Counted from the stretch's first letter, positions 1 to 8,334 are shown. The stretch is DNA of 10,383 nucleotides from an uncultured Chloroflexota bacterium (GCA_903851225.1 CAINNT010000062.1:1-10383), one strand, 5' to 3'. The notes: generated by a model from the letters alone, not told the origin. Program-made: numbers and translations.

Positions 1-932
1 GAATCGGTGCGCATGTAGGTAATCAGACCGGTGCGCTCGCCCCCGATCTCCACGCCCTCGTAGAGCTTCTGCGCGAGTTGCATCGTGACGCGCGAACGGA
101 AGCCGTGCTTGCGGCCCGCCTCCTGTTGGAGCGTAGAGGTGGTGAATGGTGGCACAGGACGCTGTTTCCGCGTCCCTTCCGTGCGCTCAACAACAACGGC
201 GTCGGCGCCAGCCAGCCGATCGACTGCTGCCGCTGCGGCCTCAGGTTCAAGCTCGAGAATCTCCCCCTTCTCGCCGATGAGGGTGGCGGGAACGATCAGG
301 TCGCTCGCAGTAGCGGGCCGGATCCCAATTTCAACGGTGGTGTAGTGGCGTGGGATGAAGACCCGGATGGCGCGTTCGCGCTCCACCACGAGTCGGAGGG
401 CCACCGATTGAACCCGCCCCGCGGAGAGCTTTGGTTTGACGAGTCGCGAAAGGAGTGGCGAGAGTCGGTACCCAACGAGGCGATCCAAAATCCGGCGCGC
501 CTGCTGGGCGTTGACCAGGTCAAGATTGATCCCGCGGGGGTGCGCGAACGCCTCAAGGATGGCCCCCTTGGTGATCTCGCTGAAGGTGACTCGGTGGCGA
601 TCCGCCTCGGGGATACCGAGGGCCTCCGCCACGTGCCAGGCGATCGCCTCCCCTTCGCGGTCAAGGTCGGTTGCCAGCCAGACGGAGGATGCCTTCTTCG
701 CGGCACGAGTGATGTCATCGAGGCGCTTCTGCTTATCCTCGATGATTTCGTAGACCGGGGTAAACCCATTCTCGACATCCACGGCCATGCTCCCCTTCTT
801 CGTCTTCTGGGGGAGATCCCGAATGTGCCCATAGGAGGCGAGCACGGTGTAATCGGGGCCGAGATACCGCTCAATGGTCTGAGCCTTCGCTGGCGACTCG
901 ACGATGACGAGGTTGGTGGCTGCCTTTGTCAT
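1..932 (-). CDS. topA: DNA topoisomerase I (TopA), N-terminal part, runs off left edge
   Basis: Type IA topoisomerase that relaxes negative supercoils by nicking one strand through a 5'-phosphotyrosine link. I translated it by hand from an ATG at 932-930, giving 310 complete residues open to the edge. The Toprim domain comes first: VIVESPAKA at about 9-17 with E12, then the acidic metal-binding triad D89, D91, E93 in LATDLDREGEAIAWH. Domain IV follows with NAQQARRILDRLVGYRLSP (141-159) and LSAGRVQSVALRLVVERE (169-186). The active site YMRTDS begins at residue 306, so the catalytic tyrosine codon is at 17-15, almost at the edge. The remaining core and any C-terminal zinc fingers lie outside. 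The ATG overlaps the dprA stop in ATGA (929-932) and no Shine-Dalgarno site precedes it, suggesting coupled translation. A dprA-topA pair is a known bacterial neighbourhood, as in Bacillus smf-topA. Identification is very secure. Confidence 0.97.
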   Translation of the reverse strand, partial: MTKAATNLVIVESPAKAQTIERYLGPDYTVLASYGHIRDLPQKTKKGSMAVDVENGFTPVYEIIEDKQKRLDDITRAAKKASSVWLATDLDREGEAIAWHVAEALGIPEADRHRVTFSEITKGAILEAFAHPRGINLDLVNAQQARRILDRLVGYRLSPLLSRLVKPKLSAGRVQSVALRLVVERERAIRVFIPRHYTTVEIGIRPATASDLIVPATLIGEKGEILELEPEAAAAAVDRLAGADAVVVERTEGTRKQRPVPPFTTSTLQQEAGRKHGFRSRVTMQLAQKLYEGVEIGGERTGLITYMRTD

Positions 933-1912
933 GGGCGAGAGCGTAGCACCGCCCTCAGAACGCGACGCCAACGCCCTCCGCGCTGCTCAATCTGTCCGCG
1001 CATGCTTAAGAGGGTCAGAGCGGCTACCAAGGCCCCGGGAAGATCTCCCGTCAAGTCACCTAAATCACCCTCAACGACTCCATCAGCCCCAGCTGCGTCC
1101 AGTTTTAGAAGGATTCGGTGCTGCAGCCCTGAGACCGCACCGTCAGCGGCGCTGGTGGTGACATGGGAGCCATCGCGGAGGTCGCCAGGCAGACTGTGCA
1201 CGGACAGTGCACAGACAGTGAGCCAGGCGCGCAGATCAGCCGAACTTGAGATGAGCATGGGTGGTCGCTCTTCGGTGAGCCGCAAAGACAACTCTCGCGA
1301 TCGCTGGAGCCAGCGAAGCCCCCCTTCGGCACGCTCTGCACCATAGGGGGCACTCACAACCGCGACGGGGAGCCCAAGTTCAGATGCCGATTCGGCCGTG
1401 ATGAGCGCACCAGAGCCCTCTGGTGCCTCAACGACGATGAGCCCATCACACAGCGCAGCGAGCAGGTGATTTCGGGCGGCATAGCTCCAGGCGGCGGGTG
1501 GGGTGCCAACTGGCCGATCAGAGAGGAGGAGACCTGCCTGCTTGATCTGCTCGGCTAGGCGCCGCGCCCCGCCGCGCAGCCCGAGAGGGGCAGGGCTAGG
1601 AAGTACCGCGACAGTCTCCCCTCCCGCCTCTACAGCGGCCAGATGTGCCACCTCGTCGATGCCCAGGGCGAGCCCCGAGACCACGCACCACCCCGAACGT
1701 GCCACCGCAGTGGCGATACTCCGAGCGGCCGCGGCGCCGTGTGGCGACGGGCGTCTGGTGCCAACGATGCCGATGGACGGCCTCCCCAGCACCTCCAACC
1801 GCCCTTGGGCCCAGAGTGGGCGACGTCGATCGGCGTCAGGGGCCAATCCCAGCGGTGCACTTCGCCGCTCAGGGATTCGGGGATCGCCCGGGAGCAGCGT
1901 GACCGCACTCAC
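929..1912 (-). CDS. dprA: DNA-processing protein DprA, short N-terminus
   Basis: DprA binds incoming single-stranded DNA during natural transformation and loads RecA. The 327-residue protein has the Rossmann-like DprA core: VGTRRPS (50-56), SGLALGID (79-86) followed by AH (89-90), RN (147-148) in the ARNHLLAAL segment, and GSGALIT (166-172). About 60 residues at the C-terminus (262-320) look like the usual winged-helix domain. The N-terminal SAM/HhH domain of typical DprA proteins is absent: the protein begins directly at the LLPGDPRIP segment that normally follows it. The region 190-260 is poorly conserved. The start is GTG at 1912-1910, which overlaps the comM stop as GTGA, while its own stop overlaps the topA start as ATGA, so it sits in the middle of a coupled comM-dprA-topA run. 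No clear ribosome binding site is visible. The family call is firm; whether it works in transformation or only in recombination is not shown. Confidence 0.93.
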   Translation of the reverse strand: MSAVTLLPGDPRIPERRSAPLGLAPDADRRRPLWAQGRLEVLGRPSIGIVGTRRPSPHGAAAARSIATAVARSGWCVVSGLALGIDEVAHLAAVEAGGETVAVLPSPAPLGLRGGARRLAEQIKQAGLLLSDRPVGTPPAAWSYAARNHLLAALCDGLIVVEAPEGSGALITAESASELGLPVAVVSAPYGAERAEGGLRWLQRSRELSLRLTEERPPMLISSSADLRAWLTVCALSVHSLPGDLRDGSHVTTSAADGAVSGLQHRILLKLDAAGADGVVEGDLGDLTGDLPGALVAALTLLSMRGQIEQRGGRWRRVLRAVLRSRP

Positions 1913-3348
1913 CAGCGATCGCCATGGAGGTGAATTGCCTCCGCAACGTCAGCGTCGCCCACCACGTCGCGCCCGTCGAGGAGCGCCACCACCAACGCAA
2001 CCCGCTCAATCTGACTCCATGCGCGCACGCCATAGCCTTCGCTCACCGGGCGCGTCACACCGGCGGCCACGCCAAGGCGGGCCGGGTGCTGCGACAGGGC
2101 TGCGCGCACTGAGGTGGCACGCTCACGTGCCTCGAGTGTCGAAAGCTCACCGCAGGGAAGTGCGGCCAGTGGCGTACGCGGGCGACCGAGTCGAACGCGC
2201 AGCGGGAATCGGTCCCGGATCGGCGCCGAGAGCGAGAGGCTGCCGCGCCGTCGTGCAGAGGGGAGGCAGCGACAGGTCCCACTCGGTTGCTCTAGCTCCC
2301 CGCAGCCACAGGGATTCCCAGTGGCCGCGACAAGCGCATCTGCAGGGAAGCGCACCGAACGTCCCGCTCGAACGAGATCCACGCTCCCGCGCTCTAGCGG
2401 CTCCCGGAGTGCCTCAAGCGCATCACGGCGAAATTCACCGATCTCATCGAGAAGGAGGAGCCCACGATGCGCCCAAGTCAACTCGCCCGGCCTCATCCGC
2501 GGTCCGCCGCCGATGAGACCAGCCACCGTGATGTCGTGATGTGGGGCCCGCAGCGGCGGACGTATCGAATAGTCGGGTTCATGCCCGCCTGCCGAAGCGA
2601 TTGCAGCAACCTCGCTCCGCTCTCCTGGGACCAAATCCGGCAGGATCTCGTGCAGCGCATGCGCGAGCATTGACTTCCCTACGCCAGGCGGACCTTCAAG
2701 GAGAATTGGAAACCGCCCGCACGCTGCGATCAAGATCGCGCGCGACGCGATCGGCTGGCCACGAATACTCGAGAGCTCTACCGTGACATCGACCGAGTGA
2801 GATGCCAATCCGGCACGTGGCACATCATAAGGTTCAGCCTTTGTACCGCGATCTACTGCGACTGCCGCATCGGCAAGCGTCCGAATGTAGACCGCCTCGC
2901 CGTCAAACCCGCCAGAGGGAAGTGCCAGACCTTGTGGCAGCAAAACACGGTGCCCGAGCGAGAGCAGCGGCAAAGCAAGTGGGAGTGCCCCAGGTACGGT
3001 ACGAACCCTGCCGTCAAGGGCCAGCTCCCCGATTGCAGCAAGTGTTCCTCTGCCGCGATGCTGAATCTGGCCGCTTGAGAGCAGGATGCCCAACGCGATA
3101 GCAAGATCAAACGATCCACCACTCTTTCGCAGGTCAGCGGGTGCCAGATTGATCGTGATGCGCCGAGCCGGCCACGTGTACCCAGCAGCACGAATCGCCG
3201 AGCGGATTCGCTCGCGGGCCTCACCTACAGCGGTATCAGGGAGGCCGACAATCCTTGTGGCTGGAATCCCGGGGGCAACGTCGACTTCGACTTCAACAGG
3301 TACCCCTTCAATGCCAACGAGTGCGGTGGAGGCGACGGAGGTTGGCAT
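1909..3348 (-). CDS. comM: ComM/YifB family AAA+ ATPase (Mg-chelatase-like)
   Basis: Homologue of ComM/YifB, a hexameric helicase that extends branch migration when transformed DNA is integrated. The 479 residues show an N-terminal Lon-protease-like fold (ChlI type) at about 10-165, with GLPDTAVGEARERIRSA and INLAPADLRKSGGSFDLAIALG. The AAA+ core has Walker A GPPGVGKS (219-226), the family motif RAPHHDIT (267-274) and Walker B LLLLDEIGEF (297-306). A CxC pair at C347/C349 in NPCGCG and another at C359/C361 match the cysteine cluster of the family. The usual SGPLLDRID stretch is altered to SAPIRDRF near 374-381, and the C-terminal helical Mg-chelatase domain looks shorter than normal (families run near 500 residues) but still ends in a recognisable GVRAWSQIERVALVVALLDG segment. 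Start is ATG with no visible Shine-Dalgarno site. It overlaps dprA by 4 bases (GTGA), supporting a joint recombination role. Confidence 0.94.
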   Translation of the reverse strand: MPTSVASTALVGIEGVPVEVEVDVAPGIPATRIVGLPDTAVGEARERIRSAIRAAGYTWPARRITINLAPADLRKSGGSFDLAIALGILLSSGQIQHRGRGTLAAIGELALDGRVRTVPGALPLALPLLSLGHRVLLPQGLALPSGGFDGEAVYIRTLADAAVAVDRGTKAEPYDVPRAGLASHSVDVTVELSSIRGQPIASRAILIAACGRFPILLEGPPGVGKSMLAHALHEILPDLVPGERSEVAAIASAGGHEPDYSIRPPLRAPHHDITVAGLIGGGPRMRPGELTWAHRGLLLLDEIGEFRRDALEALREPLERGSVDLVRAGRSVRFPADALVAATGNPCGCGELEQPSGTCRCLPSARRRGSLSLSAPIRDRFPLRVRLGRPRTPLAALPCGELSTLEARERATSVRAALSQHPARLGVAAGVTRPVSEGYGVRAWSQIERVALVVALLDGRDVVGDADVAEAIHLHGDRW

Positions 3349-3392
3349 GCCTAGAGGATTGCAGCCGCGCCGTATCGCGCGTGTACCAAACG

Positions 3393-4040
3393 CTAGAGGT
3401 CAGCTGCCACCTTTGCGATCGTATCGATTAGGCGCGCTGACCAGCCCTCTAGTTCATCTTTTCGACGCAGCGCTTCGCTGACCGAAACGAGTGATCCCGC
3501 CAGCTTGTTGGTTTCGCGAATGTGAATTGATGGCGACGACAGCGTGGCGATAAAAACGATACCGAGATGCACGCGACCCACATCATCGCCGTCATCATTC
3601 AGTAGCCCGATCGGCCTGAAATCGGGGAGCGTTGGTGTACGTACCTCCTCAACCCACTCTCGAGCGAGCGCGGCGCGGATGCCACCGTCGTTCGGAGAGA
3701 TGTGCCCACCGACGCCGAACGAGGCGCGGCCGTGGAGTCGCTTGTCGCTGCCGCCAGCAAGGCGGTCCATCCAAAAAAGTTGCGTATCGCTTCCCGTGAC
3801 CCCCGCGGGGCGGTAGAGCGCCACTGCGTATGGGATGGGCTGCTTCCACGACGGGTCTGACTCGAGCTCACGGCGCGGTCGTGGCTGCGTTGCCCCGTCA
3901 AGGCGCGCGATTTCGCGCTCCCCCTCGTCAGAACTGCCAAAGGTTCGGAGCCCCGTCCAGGCGCCGTCCGGCATAGCAAGTTCGCGCGGGATACCGAGGA
4001 TCTCCTCGTCAGCTCCCTTCGCCAGCGGATCAGCGCTCAC
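3393..4040 (-). CDS. Nudix-like predicted phosphoesterase (COG4112-like)
   Basis: A 215-residue protein resembling the MutT-family predicted phosphoesterases of COG4112. Visible family signs are a SFGVGGHI segment (107-114), an Asp at 118 where the Nudix box usually has Glu, and an AAxxRExxEE helix with R127, E128, E131 and E132, which would hold the metal. The spacing from D118 to the RE pair is one residue longer than in classical MutT boxes. The C-terminal LAGSLVSVSEAL...LEGWSARLI stretch also fits that subfamily. The N-terminal 65 residues are charged and not recognised. The substrate is unknown; a nucleoside diphosphate-linked compound is the family expectation only. The start is GTG at 4040-4038, overlapping the tyrA stop (GTGA), and a Shine-Dalgarno-like GGAGAG at 4049-4044 supports it. 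It lies between tyrA and comM with no obvious functional link to either. Confidence 0.75.
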   Translation of the reverse strand: MSADPLAKGADEEILGIPRELAMPDGAWTGLRTFGSSDEGEREIARLDGATQPRPRRELESDPSWKQPIPYAVALYRPAGVTGSDTQLFWMDRLAGGSDKRLHGRASFGVGGHISPNDGGIRAALAREWVEEVRTPTLPDFRPIGLLNDDGDDVGRVHLGIVFIATLSSPSIHIRETNKLAGSLVSVSEALRRKDELEGWSARLIDTIAKVAADL

Positions 4041-4945
4041 TCGCTCTCCGTGAGCACCGCACGGGCCGCTGCAAGGCGCTTCTCGAGATCAACTCGGCCA
4101 ATGATGGGGTCATTCTCTGCGGCTGCCAATCGCGCATCCCACTGCTCCAAGATGATTCGTAACGTCGCCATCCGGCGACGAACCTCGCGAGCATTTGTGG
4201 CAAGGATGTCGGCGCCCATCGCCGCGGAGCCGCGTGCGAGCCGCGTGGCAGAGAGCCAGCCCGTGCTCGCAAGCAGATGCGACATCTTCCAACCATCAGG
4301 AGCCTCCGCCGCATCACCCAGTGCTACCGCCTCCACCAGCGCAGCTGCAAGCAGGAGCGGAAGGTGGCTGACCGCCGCCGTTGCCGCATCGTGGAGTTCG
4401 GCCTCAAGCATGACCGGCCGAGCGCCACAACTTGTCGCAAGACGCTCCACGAGCGCCGCGGCTCCGCCACCATTGGCGCCAGGCACAATCACCCACGGGC
4501 GACCAAGGAAGAGGTTCGCATCTGCAGCAGCAAAGCCGGTTTCATGGCTCCCGGCCATTGGGTGACCGCCGCAGAAGCGAATGTTGCGCGCCGCCGCCTC
4601 CTTGGCAATCCAGACCTTCGTTGAGGCGACATCCGTCACCACGGCACCATCCGCGAGGCGGCCAGAGCGGCGGCAGATCACCAGCTCATCGAGGATCTCC
4701 GTCATCGCAATCGGCGGCGCGCAGAGCACCACGAGCGCTGCGCCGTCTACCGCTTCAGCGATTGAACGACCAACCCCATCGATGACTCCGGCCGCCAGGG
4801 CCTCCCGAGGCCCTGTCTGGGTTGGTGTCCATGCGACGATCTCGACGCCATTTTCGTCAAGTGGCCCAACTGAGGCTGGATCTTCGCGTAGCGCCCGCGC
4901 GATGGAGCCGCCGATCAGGCCGAGGCCGAGCAGCGCAACCTTCAC
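4037..4945 (-). CDS. tyrA: Prephenate dehydrogenase (TyrA family)
   Basis: NAD(P)-dependent dehydrogenase of tyrosine biosynthesis, converting prephenate to 4-hydroxyphenylpyruvate, or arogenate to tyrosine; the sequence alone does not decide which. The 302 residues begin with a Rossmann dinucleotide motif GLGLIGGS (7-14). Further family motifs are TDVASTK (104-110), GGHPMAGSHETGF (126-138) with H128, VSHLP with H194, and the C-terminal helical dimerisation domain containing GWLSATRLARGSAAMGADILATN (229-251). There is no fused chorismate mutase and no C-terminal ACT domain, so feedback regulation through ACT is not expected. The start is GTG at 4945-4943, 6 bases after the stop of the M20 gene and without a clear ribosome binding site. 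Its stop overlaps the Nudix gene start. No other aromatic amino acid gene is in the window, so the gene stands apart from its pathway. Confidence 0.95.
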   Translation of the reverse strand: MKVALLGLGLIGGSIARALREDPASVGPLDENGVEIVAWTPTQTGPREALAAGVIDGVGRSIAEAVDGAALVVLCAPPIAMTEILDELVICRRSGRLADGAVVTDVASTKVWIAKEAAARNIRFCGGHPMAGSHETGFAAADANLFLGRPWVIVPGANGGGAAALVERLATSCGARPVMLEAELHDAATAAVSHLPLLLAAALVEAVALGDAAEAPDGWKMSHLLASTGWLSATRLARGSAAMGADILATNAREVRRRMATLRIILEQWDARLAAAENDPIIGRVDLEKRLAAARAVLTESE

Positions 4946-4951
4946 GAGAGA

Positions 4952-6358
4952 TCAGCCAATGGTGGCGATCGCGTCGAGCGCCCGGATGACGGCGCGAATG
5001 CCACCCTCAAAGTTGCCGAGGTCCATTGATTCATTCGGCGCATGCGCATTGTCATCGGGCGGTGTGAAGCCAAGTAGCACTACGGGGAGGCCAAGCCTCT
5101 TCTGGAAGAGCGCCGCAATCGGAATGGAACCGCCTTCACGGATATAGAGCGGCGGGACACCAAATGTGGCTTCCAGAGCGCCCGCCGCTGCAGTGAGATA
5201 TGGATCGCCAAGCGGCGTAAGGAAAGCGTCCCCGTTGCCAAGATTCTGCACCTCAACGTGCAGGCCGGCAGGAGCAGCGGCCCGGAGCGCCGCCTCAAGC
5301 TGTCGACTGATCTTCTCAGGGTCCTGCGCAGTCACGAGACGGCACGAGATCTTGGCATGCGCATGCGCCGGAATGATCGTCTTGGAGCCGTCTCCCGTGA
5401 ATCCGCCCCAGATGCCGTTCACGTCGAGGGTTGGGCGCCCACCGCGTCGCTCAACCGTGGAGAACCCACTCTCGCCCGCCGTTGCGCTGGCTCCGATGCC
5501 AGCAAGGTAGTTCGCCTCGTCGAACGGCAGCGCCGCGAAGGCGGCGCGGTCAGCCGGCGTGAGCTCGACGACATCGTCGTAGAAGCCTGGCACGGTGATG
5601 CGGCCGTTCGCGTCATGCAGCGAGGCAATCATGGCTGCGAGGGCGTTGGCGGGGTTCACAACGGAGCCGCCGTAGCTCCCGGAGTGCAGATCAACATCCG
5701 AGGCGCGCACGTCAACTTGGATGTAGGTGATGCCACGAAGCCCAACGGTGAGGGCCGGCCGGTTACCGTCGAAGAACCCCGAGTCGCTAATGATCACGGC
5801 GTCACCGCTGCAGCGTTCAGGGTTCGCCGCCATCCAGGCTTCGAGGTTGATTGAGCTGGACTCCTCTTCTCCTTCGAACAGGTACTTGACGTTTACTGGC
5901 AGAGTGCCGCGCGTGCCAACGAGCGCTTCGAGTGCGCTGAGGTGGATCACGATCTGGCCCTTGTCGTCTGCGGAACCCCGACCGAGCATGCGACCGTCGC
6001 GAACAATAGGTTCAAATGGACTGGTCTTCCAGAGATCGAGTGGATCTCCCGGTTGGACGTCGTAGTGCCCGTAGACTACGACGGTTGGTAGCGAAGGATC
6101 GACGATCTTCTCGGCAACAACAATGGGGTGGCCCCCTGTTTCGCTCACTTCAACGCGCTCTGCACCGATGCGCCGAAGCTCAACGGCTAGCCACTCTGCG
6201 GCGGCACGGCAATCTGCCGCATGCTCAGGGAGAGCAGAGACACTTGGGATCCTCAAGAACTCCGAATACTTCGCCATCCGCTGGGTGGCCGTTGCGACGA
6301 GATGCGCCTCCTCGGGCCCCTCAAGCCCCTTCCAGGCAAGCGTTGGGGCGTAGGGCAT
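4952..6358 (-). CDS. M20 family metallopeptidase, dipeptidase-like (CNDP/PepV type)
   Basis: A 468-residue di-zinc peptidase of the M20 family, most like the cytosolic nonspecific dipeptidase/carnosinase group. In order: the VVVYGHYDVQP motif with ligand H98 and D100, GRGSADDKGQ with bridging D131, EGEEESS with catalytic base E165 and ligand E166, the ISDSG motif with D192, and H439 in DDNAHAPNE near the C-terminus. The lid/dimerisation domain lies about 205-385, including DVDLHSGSYGG with H225. All five expected metal ligands are therefore visible and the enzyme should be active. There is no signal peptide, so it is probably cytoplasmic and acts on small peptides. Its ATG at 6358-6356 shares one base with the ftsH stop (TGATG), implying coupled translation. 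One possible role, an inference, is trimming short peptides released by FtsH. The exact substrate cannot be read from sequence. Confidence 0.92.
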   Translation of the reverse strand: MPYAPTLAWKGLEGPEEAHLVATATQRMAKYSEFLRIPSVSALPEHAADCRAAAEWLAVELRRIGAERVEVSETGGHPIVVAEKIVDPSLPTVVVYGHYDVQPGDPLDLWKTSPFEPIVRDGRMLGRGSADDKGQIVIHLSALEALVGTRGTLPVNVKYLFEGEEESSSINLEAWMAANPERCSGDAVIISDSGFFDGNRPALTVGLRGITYIQVDVRASDVDLHSGSYGGSVVNPANALAAMIASLHDANGRITVPGFYDDVVELTPADRAAFAALPFDEANYLAGIGASATAGESGFSTVERRGGRPTLDVNGIWGGFTGDGSKTIIPAHAHAKISCRLVTAQDPEKISRQLEAALRAAAPAGLHVEVQNLGNGDAFLTPLGDPYLTAAAGALEATFGVPPLYIREGGSIPIAALFQKRLGLPVVLLGFTPPDDNAHAPNESMDLGNFEGGIRAVIRALDAIATIG

Positions 6359-8328
6359 CAGGCTGGTTGTCCCGCCGCAGCGCCCCCAGGACCAGGCTTT
6401 GGTGCCGCTTCATCCTTTGAATCTGCCTTTGGCAACGGGATTGGGACTCCAGCCGCCCGCAGTCGATCAAGTAGACCTGAATACGCGGCTGGCTTCGCAG
6501 GAAGATCGGCGAAGAGCGCCTCAAAAGCCTCGCCCTCAACGGTCTCTTCGACAATGAGCTTCGCGGCGAGCGCATCCAGGCGATCGCGATGCTGCGTCAG
6601 CACCTCACGCGCACGCTCGGCGCCGCGGTCGATAATGGCGCGAACCTCCTCGTCAATCTGCTTGGCAACAGCTTCAGAGTAGTTCTTCTGTTCCGACATC
6701 TCGCGGCCCAAGAAGATCATCTCATCCTGTCGTCCAAGGGTCACGGTGCCCAACTTTTCAGACATGCCGAAGCGCGTCACCATCTTGCGAGCGAGATCAG
6801 TAGCCTTCTCGATATCATTCGATGCACCGGTCGTAGTGTCACCGAAGACAATCTGCTCCGCAACGTTGCCGCCGAGCATCGCAGCGATCTTGTCTTCGAA
6901 TTCACTCTTGCTCTGCAGGTAGCGGTCTTCTGTCGGCAGATTCATCGTGTACCCGAGAGCCATGCCTCGGCTGATCACCGTCACCTTGCTGACCGGATCG
7001 CACTTCTCAAGGATGCGCCCAACCACGGCGTGGCCGCCCTCGTGGTAGGCGATGATCTGCTTCTCAGCATCGGTGATCAGGCGGCTCTTGCGCTGGGGGC
7101 CAGCCATGACGCGATCAAGTGCTTCGGCAAACTCATCCATGCCAATCGTTCGCTTGCTGCGACGTGCGGCGAGGATCGCCGCCTCGTTCATGAGATTCGC
7201 AAGGTCAGCTCCCGAGAACCCTGGTGAGCGACGCCCGATCTCTTCGAGGTTCACCGTCTTGTCGAGTGGCTTCCCCTTGACGTGGACTTTCAAGATCGCA
7301 ACGCGACCTTTAAGGTCTGGGCGATCCAGAATCACCTGGCGATCAAAACGACCGGGACGCAGCAGCGCCGGATCGAGCACATCAGGTCGGTTGGTTGCGG
7401 CAATGATAATTACGTTGGTTCCCGTCTCAAAGCCGTCCATCTCGACGAGGATCTGGTTCAGCGTCTGTTCGCGCTCGTCGTGAGAACCACCGAGCCCGGC
7501 ACCACGTTGACGTCCAACAGCGTCGATCTCGTCGATGAAGACAATGCATGGTGAGTTGCGCTTCGCCTGATCGAACAGGTCGCGCACTCGTGATGCGCCA
7601 ACGCCAACGAACATCTCGACGAATTCCGAACCAGAGATGCTGAAGAATGGGACGCCAGCCTCTCCCGCAACGGCGCGGGCGAGTAGGGTCTTTCCGGTGC
7701 CGGGGGAGCCGATGAGCAGTACGCCCTTCGGGATCTTTGCGCCAAGTGCTTCAAAGCGCTCAGGGAACTTCAAGAACTCGACAACCTCCTCAAGTTCAAC
7801 CTTGGCCTCTTCGACGCCTGCGACGTCGGCAAAGGTGACGGGGGTTTTGTCTGCAATGAACATCTTCGCCTTGCTCTTGCCGAAGCTCATCGCCTGGTTG
7901 TTCTGTCCCTGCGCGCTGCGCATCATGAAGACGAAGAGGCCACCGATGAGGAGCACGGGAAGAAGAGCGCTGACGAGCAGGCTGAGAAGCTGGCCCGATT
8001 CGTCGGCCTTCTTTGCACCGAAGGTCACGCTGTCCGGGTTGCGTCCGCCTGCTGTGGCGGCGGCGCGCACATCGTTGTAGACATCGGTGAGCTGCGTGGG
8101 GACCTGGACTTGGTAGGTGTCCGGTGGGGTTCCGGTCTTGGTGACGGTCAACGTCTGCTCTTGCTGCACGACCGAGGCGACGCTCCCCTCACGAACCTCG
8201 GCCAAGAATGCCGAATAGTCCTTGGAGGCCGCTGGCACCGGAGTGAGGAGCACGCTGCCGAGAAGCACGACCGTGCCAAGGAGCAGGAGCAGCATGACCG
8301 CACCGTTCCGCAGAGCCTTCGGAATCAT
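6358..8328 (-). CDS. ftsH: ATP-dependent zinc metalloprotease FtsH
   Basis: Membrane-anchored AAA+ protease that extracts and degrades damaged or regulatory proteins. I place the start at the ATG 8328-8326, giving 656 residues, because GGAGGG sits 6 bases upstream; an in-frame TTG at 8358 would add 10 residues but has no such signal. Two membrane segments (about 9-31 and 114-136) bracket a short extracytoplasmic domain. The AAA module has Walker A GSPGTGKT (207-214), the pore loop FVG (240-242), Walker B CIVFIDEID (261-269), and arginine fingers R324 and R327 in ALLRPGRFDR. The protease site is HEGGH (429-433), with Asp 505 as the third zinc ligand in NDIEKAT. The last 40 or so residues are rich in Pro, Ala and Gly and look disordered. 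Length is close to E. coli FtsH (644). It begins the protein-coding part of the operon, 37 bases after a tRNA. Confidence 0.98.
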   Translation of the reverse strand: MIPKALRNGAVMLLLLLGTVVLLGSVLLTPVPAASKDYSAFLAEVREGSVASVVQQEQTLTVTKTGTPPDTYQVQVPTQLTDVYNDVRAAATAGGRNPDSVTFGAKKADESGQLLSLLVSALLPVLLIGGLFVFMMRSAQGQNNQAMSFGKSKAKMFIADKTPVTFADVAGVEEAKVELEEVVEFLKFPERFEALGAKIPKGVLLIGSPGTGKTLLARAVAGEAGVPFFSISGSEFVEMFVGVGASRVRDLFDQAKRNSPCIVFIDEIDAVGRQRGAGLGGSHDEREQTLNQILVEMDGFETGTNVIIIAATNRPDVLDPALLRPGRFDRQVILDRPDLKGRVAILKVHVKGKPLDKTVNLEEIGRRSPGFSGADLANLMNEAAILAARRSKRTIGMDEFAEALDRVMAGPQRKSRLITDAEKQIIAYHEGGHAVVGRILEKCDPVSKVTVISRGMALGYTMNLPTEDRYLQSKSEFEDKIAAMLGGNVAEQIVFGDTTTGASNDIEKATDLARKMVTRFGMSEKLGTVTLGRQDEMIFLGREMSEQKNYSEAVAKQIDEEVRAIIDRGAERAREVLTQHRDRLDALAAKLIVEETVEGEAFEALFADLPAKPAAYSGLLDRLRAAGVPIPLPKADSKDEAAPKPGPGGAAAGQPA

Positions 8329-8334
8329 CTGGTT

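Noticed and set aside
429..433. HEGGH instead of HEAGH in the FtsH protease site (numbers are protein residues of the gene at 6358-8328)
   Set aside because: Gly at this position is common in FtsH proteins of several bacterial phyla, both His and the Glu are kept, and the third ligand Asp is present, so it is not a defect.
78..1346. Plus-strand open frame of 422 codons opposite topA and dprA
   Set aside because: The minus strand encodes clear TopA and DprA with every catalytic motif. The plus-strand translation is rich in Arg, Ser and Pro with no domain, as expected for the shadow of GC-rich genes.
1503..2516. Plus-strand open frame of 337 codons opposite dprA and comM
   Set aside because: It lies antisense to conserved ComM and DprA coding sequence and its product is a low-complexity Arg/Pro/Ser string without recognisable structure.
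3351..3399. Direct repeat CTAGAGG at 3351-3357 and 3393-3399 flanking the gap ahead of comM
   Set aside because: Seven bases is too short to separate from chance, and no mobile element, target-site duplication or promoter pair is associated with it.
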